Assembly: GCA_943737045.1 (NCBI GenBank)
Contig: CALSFV010000347.1
Span: forward strand, 186,001 to 250,000
Direction of reading: 5' to 3'
DNA length: 64,000 bases
Source of the DNA: Parapristionchus giblindavisi
Taxonomy: Eukaryota > Nematoda > Chromadorea > Rhabditida > Diplogasteridae
The notes under the pieces were generated by a model, which was not told the origin of the DNA, ran no database searches, and saw only the letters and a list, made by a program, of their open reading frames with translations. The position numbers and the translations under genes are program-made. Shown here piece by piece: positions 57,920 to 64,000 of the stretch. How positions within the stretch are numbered: position 1 is the stretch's first letter; every line of letters starts with the position of its first letter.

Positions 57920-59322
57920 ATACCGTAACCCCTCCCGTCTCTACCGTAATCGTCATGTGCCCTACTGTATCCCGTCCTTTTAGTTGTTCTGTGCTACCGT
58001 ACCATACATATTAACCCTCACTAGTATTTATGAGTCCACTTGTATATGGCCAAACTCTTTGTTATTTCTACAGTTTATTTATTAATTTTTGAAATAATTA
58101 ATTGTTTTCACCCATGAAAGATGATATACTAGAGTGTTCATATGTGATTAAATATCGATTTTCCCAAATTTCTTATCGATTTACTCTATTTATGTACAGG
58201 TTCTGGCTTGCCCCCTTCTTTCAACAAAATAAAATTGTCTATTTATCGATTGGCTGCACACGTACATAGTTAAATAATATGTTAGATTAGTATATAAAAT
58301 TGTGATTCTTTTTAATCGGTTTTAAGGTGTCCTGTTCGACTCCTTCTATGGAATTTTAGCCCTTCCATCTTGCTGTCCGTGGTTTGGGTAACGTGTGCTC
58401 TTCCGGTACGTGCCCACCCCCGTAACCGCCCAACTACACTACTCTGGGTTACCGTAACCAGACATGACTACGCTCATTTATTGTCAAATTTCCACTCGAA
58501 ATTATATCGTATTCTCCCGATACCGCATTCGTCTATCACTTTTCCATTGCCTTTTACGGTGCCTTTACTTTTTGTATGTGATATTTATATTTTGTCTACA
58601 TGCATTCGCATGCAACGACACATGAAAATGAATATGAGCGTGTGCTCTTGAATCCTATTTATAGTTTCTATTGGTAATTTCTATATCTATCTTATATTCT
58701 CACTTTGTTCCTAGTTCGACACAACGTTGATTTTGTGTTCTAGTCCTCTCCCACCATTACGATACATACCGTACTCCCGGCCTCTTCTTGTACTTCTTAT
58801 ATTGACCGTATAAAATACACTTGTTTATTTGGTACGAGAGTATCCAACCACTCCCACAAGCGACTTTCTTGTTTTGCATGGCTCAGAAACTATGCCGATC
58901 TCTTTTATATATATTATAGCGCGCGGCGAAGGTTAGCCGGGTTAGAGAGAGGCAGCGGAGAGACAATCGAGAGGCGGGGCGAGATGTAGAAGGCTACATC
59001 TCGATCGCCTCTCGATTATGACTTCCGTTCGTTAGCACCATTTGTCATCTTCTTATGCAAGTACATTTTATACGCACAATATCATCAATCGGTATGCCAT
59101 TGATTATATTGTGTAGAACGTGTCAACCAGTACGTGCAGAGAATCAATCGAGACCCTCACACATTGCTCGCGATCTATACATATACTCACAGCACTGTAC
59201 CGATGTAAGGCTCCGCCCCTTTCAGTACCCCAAATATAAAGCGATTCGAGCTCCGCCCATTTAAGTGCGCGGGGATGGATACAGAACAACCCATGCATAC
59301 AAAACCACGGCAACGAAAAACT
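57920..59322. other. Intergenic after YIF1
   Basis: It holds the YIF1 3' end and AT-rich spacer, then a GC-richer block from about 58915. The only clear structure is the inverted repeat at 58965-59017, listed separately. Short frames here overlap in several phases and are not supported. Confidence 0.4.
58965..59017. other. Strong 53-base hairpin
   Basis: AATCGAGAGGCG...CGAGATGTAG and CTACATCTCG...CGCCTCTCGATT pair over about 22 bp with a small internal bulge (GGG against AT) and a four-base AAGG loop. It is far more regular than its surroundings. It may be a structured RNA, a foldback element or an assembly palindrome. Confidence 0.7.
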
Positions 59323-59542
59323 TTATGCAAACGAAGCCGTAACACAGAAAAGATGTACAGCCCCTCCTCCAGGCACGATAGACAACGGATAACAGTCACT
59401 CGGCACGACGAGCTGTGGTCCTCGTGTGAGAAGAGCGACAGTCGGGGTCCTGGCATAAGTGGTGGGAACCGCGACGGGGGAACTCCTCGCTTGAGCGATG
59501 GACCAGACCGCGTCACTGAGCGAAGTATCGACGAACACCTAA
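59323..59542 (-). other. Possible terminal exon, unknown gene
   Basis: On the minus strand, GATTTTAG at about 59543 is followed by about 70 open codons in two frames and then CATAAA, a polyadenylation-like signal. The downstream flank (CCATCCCCGCG...ATGGGCGGAG) resembles that of the exon at 60391-60594, suggesting related 3' ends. The product is not recognised. Confidence 0.3.
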
Positions 59543-59680
59543 AATCAATCGATAATCACAGTATAATAGAGGTTATCAACATAACAGCGCGATTTCACAA
59601 AATTTAAGTTGAGTGCTTCTTCGTACAAGACTGCTTACTTTTCAAACCATTTTGAAAAAGGCACAAATCGCGGTCTGCTG

Positions 59681-60056
59681 ATTTATTGAGTCACTTCACG
59701 ATTGATGATAATTTCAAAGGATCTCTGAGACGTATTGTGTCGTTTGCGAATATTAGTGATCATTGTATTTACTGTATTTAGGGTAACTGTAGTTGGACAG
59801 GGATACTACAGATGTAAGGGTTACTGTAGCTGGGAATGGTTTCAGTTTTTGGGAAGGGTGACGATAGATGGGAGGGATTCTATAGATGGAAGGGTTACTG
59901 TAGATATAAGAAAGGTGCAAGTTAGATCGAAAACCATAGGTAACATTAACATTTACTATCGGGGCAGAAGTAAAGGAGACCGAAAGTTACTTTTGCACGG
60001 TAACGGATTTATTGAGTCACTTCACGATTGATGATAATTTCAAAGGATCTCTGAGA
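59681..60056. repeat. 53-bp direct repeat pair
   Basis: GATTTATTGAGTCACTTCAC and its continuation to GGATCTCTGAGAC occur at about 59681-59733 and 60005-60056 with essentially no differences. The 270 bases between are rich in GGGTTACTGTAG-like words. This could be a recent short segmental duplication. Confidence 0.8.
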
Positions 60057-60174
60057 CTCGCACGACATTTTCTTAAGAAGAATGAAAATGTAGTGTACGG
60101 TACTAACATAAGGGGAGAATATTGCAAAAAAAGTTGGTAACAAATACAAGTCTTCTTTTGCTGCTCCCATTTGG

Positions 60175-60247
60175 AATTGAACATTTCCGCCGACCAACCC
60201 ATCCGGTTGGTGGGCCGGGCTACTAACCACTAGACCACGGGTCCCTA
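60175..60247 (-). tRNA. tRNA-like element or tRNA pseudogene
   Basis: On the minus strand, GGGACCCGTGGTCTAGTGGT followed by TAGTAGCC carries a good A-box, and GTTCAATTCC about 50 bases on resembles a B-box. Between them CCACCAACC/GGGTTGGT can form a long hairpin instead of a normal anticodon arm. No closing acceptor stem is clear. A tRNA-derived SINE head or tRNA relic fits better than a working tRNA. Confidence 0.4.
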
Positions 60248-60390
60248 TTAGCAATCAAAACATATGATGTACATATACGAAATCTTATGGATTTGGCTGA
60301 TGTCTTATATACCGATTACAACTCCGCCCATTTCACTTCGCGGGGATGGACACCAAATTCAAGTGCAAACAAATGACAGAAACACTTTAT

Positions 60391-61391
60391 TCAAATCTGA
60401 AAAGACGAAACAGCAGCACTTCTCCTCGACGAATCCTTCATAGCTCCAAAATCCCCGAAGGACTGATCAGCAACGCGAAAGACTTGTCTGGAGTCTCTGT
60501 TAGCCCGCGGAAACCTTCTTGATCCAAAAAGTAGCTCTTCGTCGATCACCTTCGACCAGCTCTGATACGAGTACGCGAGAACATAGCGATCAGCCTGAAA
60601 TTTTAAAAAAAGAGAATAATTTAGTAAACAAAATAATTCGAAATGAGCTGCTACAAACTTCTCTCATCCAACCCCCGAAAGCTAAAATGATTCTGACTGG
60701 CAATGGAAAAATGATAAGACAGGTTCCTAAGATTCTCCATGCCAATATTACAAAAAAAATTGTCAGAAAAAATACAAATGAGTTTTGCCAGAAAAAAGCA
60801 GTCAACAGCAATTTTTGGCAAATGACAAGTCTCGTTAAAGAAACTGTTTATCACCATTCATGCACGGGATCGCAGTTCTACGTCGACCCGGTCCGAAGAT
60901 TTTCAAGGACATAAAAAAAATGGCGTACCAAAATCGGAAGCTAAAAGAGGTCAGGAAGTAGACTCCGTCGGGGATGGCGAGAAGGAGAGCATCTCTGCCG
61001 AGTAGAATCAGTTGAAGGGAATGACGAGATTGCAGCCAATGCCTGCAAAGATTGTCGATAACTTTTATCTCTACAAACTACTCGGATTGAGGGCGGAATA
61101 ATACGCGTGCTGTTAACAATCTTCCTTCGCTGACAAAATATCAACAAAAAGCGAAAATTGCGCGGTTGGCAGATTTGATACCTCTCGAAAAAGTAGATAT
61201 TTTCAAATATAACTTTCTTCTCATATCGGAAGTGTGTCAAAGAAGTGATTCACACACAACAAAATACTTACCGATAAGCAGTTGATTAATTGAACGTCCT
61301 TCTCCACAGCGGATACGGCCGCCTCGTAGTCGAGAGCGACGGCGGCGCAGTTTCCGTAACGGGGATGGCGTCCATGGAGCCGAGTCTTCTC
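60391..61391 (-). CDS. Unknown gene, three exon-like segments
   Basis: Minus-strand exon candidates are 61391-61272 (40 codons, RYGNCAAVALDYEAAVSAV), 61042-60964 (HWLQSRHSLQLILLGRDALL, ending at a GTCTAC donor) and 60594-60391 (68 codons, ADRYVLAYSYQSWSKVIDEE, stop at 60391). The last exon is followed by AATAAA. The second and third join in phase. The first and second differ by one base, so an exon is missing, the model is wrong, or the gene is damaged. I do not recognise the product. It is arranged head to head with the SPT6 region. Confidence 0.4.
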
Positions 61392-61981
61392 CTAGTTAAA
61401 AAGAAATTTAATAAATACGAGATACGGCGAATGTAAGCGAAAATATGGGAAAATACTAGCAAAAAAGGAACGTACAGCAAAACTGTCCAAGAAGATTACA
61501 AAAACGAAAGTAGAAAAATATAAAGTTCTCGAATCTGTAAAAAACTACGGTATTCATGCGAATTCCCCTGAAGACCAAATTATATTAGGACAACAACTTT
61601 GTTACTGTAAAAATGAGCACATTTCGAGCTAGAGATTTTCGGTTTGGTTAGTTCGTTTTTCCATTTTGTTTTCTTTTTGTGTTGATGATGTTTTGCAGCC
61701 TATTCAAACTACAAGGACGCTACAGCCTTTTTGTAATGCTTGTTGATTGGTAGTCCTCATTTTCACGTTGTTTCTCGTTGTAAAACAAACGTTTCGTATA
61801 CTTCATTAAAATTTTCTGGGAAATTTATCTACCAAAAAAGCTATTCATCTTCTTTATCGATCGTTGCCGTATTATAGGGATACTTCAAGCATTCCTTCTG
61901 CGACTGTTACCCTGTGGCTATACTGTTTTCTGCTGTCATATATACCATTCCTCTTGGTGTAATCAATATTATATGATTTAG
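61392..61981. other. Gap before first visible SPT6 exon
   Basis: It should contain the SPT6 start codon and first exon if the copy is complete. I could not find an acidic N-terminal exon here. The rest is AT-rich, with no other gene. Confidence 0.35.
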
Positions 61982-64000
61982 GCGACTCGACAGACTCAGA
62001 CGACGAGCCCGTAATGAAGAAAGTAAAGAGAGAAAAGGAACAGAAGAAGAGGAAGGGCATTCGTTCTGGAGGGTCAAATAAAGACAAGAAGAAGCTATAG
62101 ATTGAGAGCAGGTTCGAACTTTTCCCACTTATTTGTTTATTCTTGGCGTTTACTTCGTTTTCGTTAACTCGTTTTCCCATAAGTTTGCTCTTGGAACTCT
62201 TTAATTTCGTTTGATATGAGCTAGAATTGACATTTCCCTGTCATATTCAGTTCGTAGACCGTTCGTTCTACCACGTAGTCAGTCTGATTTAGTATTTTAA
62301 ATATTTATTTAATATAATAATTTACAGTGATGAAGAAGAGGATGATGATGAGGATGAAGATGAACAGGCAAAGTTGGAGATGAAAGGAGATGATTCATTA
62401 TAGATCAAGATAGTGATGCTGATGGGGTTAGTATCTAATACTGTATCTTATTATTTATTTATTACGTTATCATGACCACTTGTATGTTATCCATGTATAT
62501 TCATGTCTTTCACATACTCATGTATGAACGATATAGTCGAAAATGTGGGGGAAAATCGTTAGAACAATGCATTGGTTCGCGAACCAAACACATATGCAGT
62601 GTAACTGTGTCGATGATTATATGAATGATATTTAAAAGTCAAAAATATAGGTTTGTATCCACATTAATGTTTAAACTAACAAAATGTGTAAGTAATGTTA
62701 TAAAAATAAGAATTTTATTTCATTCATTATTGCTTTCAGGGTGAAGATAATGCCTCGGAGAAGTCTGCCAAGTCTGATCTCGAAGAGGATCTTGATGACG
62801 AAAATCTCGATGTTATTGAGGTTTATTTGTTTACATATTTATATATTCATATTTTAAAGATATTTAATGCCGTTGTAATTTCACGTATCCTCTTCTTGTT
62901 TCGTATAAGAAATCAGTGCAAATATGAAAAATGGTCATATAAGATCGGCTTTATTGAATTTTTAAACATTTTATTGCGTCTGTTTGGTTCTGAATTAAGT
63001 TTCAATCAATACCGCGGAAGGAAATCAATATCCCCTGATATTCTACCGTAACCCGCCCTAATCCGTTCAGGAGAATCTCGATGTGAAGGGACAACTGAAG
63101 AAACACAAACGTGTCGCTCACATAGATGATTCGGATGAAGAACCAGTTGATGATAGAACTGCAATCGGACAAGATCTATTCGGAATGGGACTGGTCAGTT
63201 ATTATTTATTTATGTATTTATTTAGTTATTTAATTATTTGTTTGTTTCTCACCCCAAGCTAATTTCTCTCTCCGCATTGGCAATGCTCTCTCGTCAAAGA
63301 AAGCGAGACAGTGTGGCCAGAGCGGAGAGTTTCAAATTAGCTTAAGGTGACGCTTTAATAGTGTTTATTTACGCTATATCATGTATAATTTGTTCATATT
63401 TAGGATGATGATGAGCCCCATCGTCACGTCGTGAACCAGTGCCTGAAGAAAGATCTGGTGGTATGCATTATTGATTTTTGCTTTATTGATTGATAATTGC
63501 TGGATTTCGTACTAACCGGTTATGACTTTACTCGCCAGATATGACTTCGCACGAAATTATAATGATAATTTGAACGACTTACTTGATGGTTGTTCGACCA
63601 AGCGAAATGTCATTGGTGACGATGAATAAAATAACATTTTCCCCGGTTTGAATTGATTAATTTACAGCATGCTAAAAACAAAAAGAAATAAATGTTTTAA
63701 TAATTAATTAAATATTTAATAGTAGTAATAATATTCAGATGAAGGCTCATAGAGTGATGGCAGTCGTGCGGATGATTTCATTGAATACGACAAGGATGAG
63801 AGAAGAGGAGTGAGGGAAAGACACAAAAAGAGGAAGGAGAACAACTTTGCTGAGGGGTACGGTAGCTTGTTATTCATTACTTGATTGAACCTTGATGGGT
63901 ACGGTAACGTTCTATTGATTGATTGCTAGAAAATACTATTGCGGGAAGGATATATTATCGATTATTTGATCCGAGCTTTTGATAGATTTATTGAGGGATA
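61982..64000 (+). pseudogene. SPT6 (emb-5) N-terminal acidic region, frame broken, partial
   Basis: SPT6 is a histone chaperone and elongation factor for RNA polymerase II. Exons: 61982-62111, 62328-62426, 62740-62820, 63071-63193, 63404-63463, and one from about 63739 to 63859; the gene runs off the window. The family signature is the order of acidic and basic blocks: SDDEPVMKKVKREKEQKK, DEEEDDDEDEDE, LDDENLDVIEENLDVKG, HIDDSDEEPVDDRTAIGQDL, then ADDFIEYDKDERRG, matching the ENL-VK and DDFI landmarks of SPT6. Damage: in-frame TAG at about 62098 and 63751, a one-base frameshift before IDQDSDADG (about 62400), and another inside 63404-63463, where the phase to the next exon is kept only in a shifted frame. 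It may be a pseudogene or duplicate, or locally poor sequence. SPT6 is essential in other animals, so an intact copy should exist elsewhere. Confidence 0.7.
63251..63348. mobile_element. Short palindromic element in SPT6 intron
   Basis: CACCCCAAGCTAATTTCTCT at the left pairs with CAAATTAGCTTAAGGTG at the right. CTCTCCGC/GCGGAGAG and TGGC/GCCA inside extend the pairing, so nearly the whole 98 bases can fold on itself. It is related to 22490-22606. Confidence 0.65.

Overview
The window looks like nuclear DNA of a nematode. The genes are split into many short exons, often with short introns. Intron ends read TTTCAG or TTTTAG, and several start codons sit directly behind a splice-acceptor-like AG, as expected for spliced-leader trans-splicing. 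The recognisable proteins are conserved animal ones. The intergenic and intronic DNA is crowded with TACCGTA/TACTGTA motifs, small TIR elements and LINE tails. I cannot name the species. Exon models were built by eye from splice sites and reading phase and were not checked against transcripts; expect occasional errors of a base or so.

Layout. 1-716: a short U2 snRNA-like fragment. 712-6663: a gag-only LTR retrotransposon on the minus strand, with 402-bp LTRs, PBS and PPT, and a 5'-truncated LINE inside it. 7221-14082: a 143-copy, 48-bp tandem array that keeps one very long reading frame. 14083-17660: degenerate repeats, a hAT MITE and a LINE 3' fragment. 17661-24576 (minus): an animal heme peroxidase gene carrying two hAT MITEs inside coding exons, a nonsense codon and a lost proximal histidine. 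24577-26669: intergenic, with a mariner-like end. 26670-28505 (+): a SAP-domain protein with a PIP-box-like motif. 29478-31620 (+): an unknown membrane protein. 32087-36139 (minus): a Pro/Ala-repeat protein with a C-terminal RING-like domain. 37385-44304 (+): DRAP1 (NC2 alpha), whose introns hold a LINE fragment and MITEs. 45817-50108 (minus): a 1-acylglycerol-3-phosphate acyltransferase. 52048-57919 (+): YIF1. 59000-61400 (minus): poorly resolved gene pieces and a tRNA-like element. 61982-64000 (+): the acidic N-terminal part of SPT6 (emb-5), with two stops and two frameshifts in this model.

The genes are not an operon or pathway. They are unrelated housekeeping loci: transcription (DRAP1, SPT6), ER-Golgi traffic (YIF1) and phospholipid synthesis (AGPAT). 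The striking content is mobile DNA. At least five TIR families show 8-bp target duplications of the hAT kind, and two insertions fall inside coding exons of a single gene.
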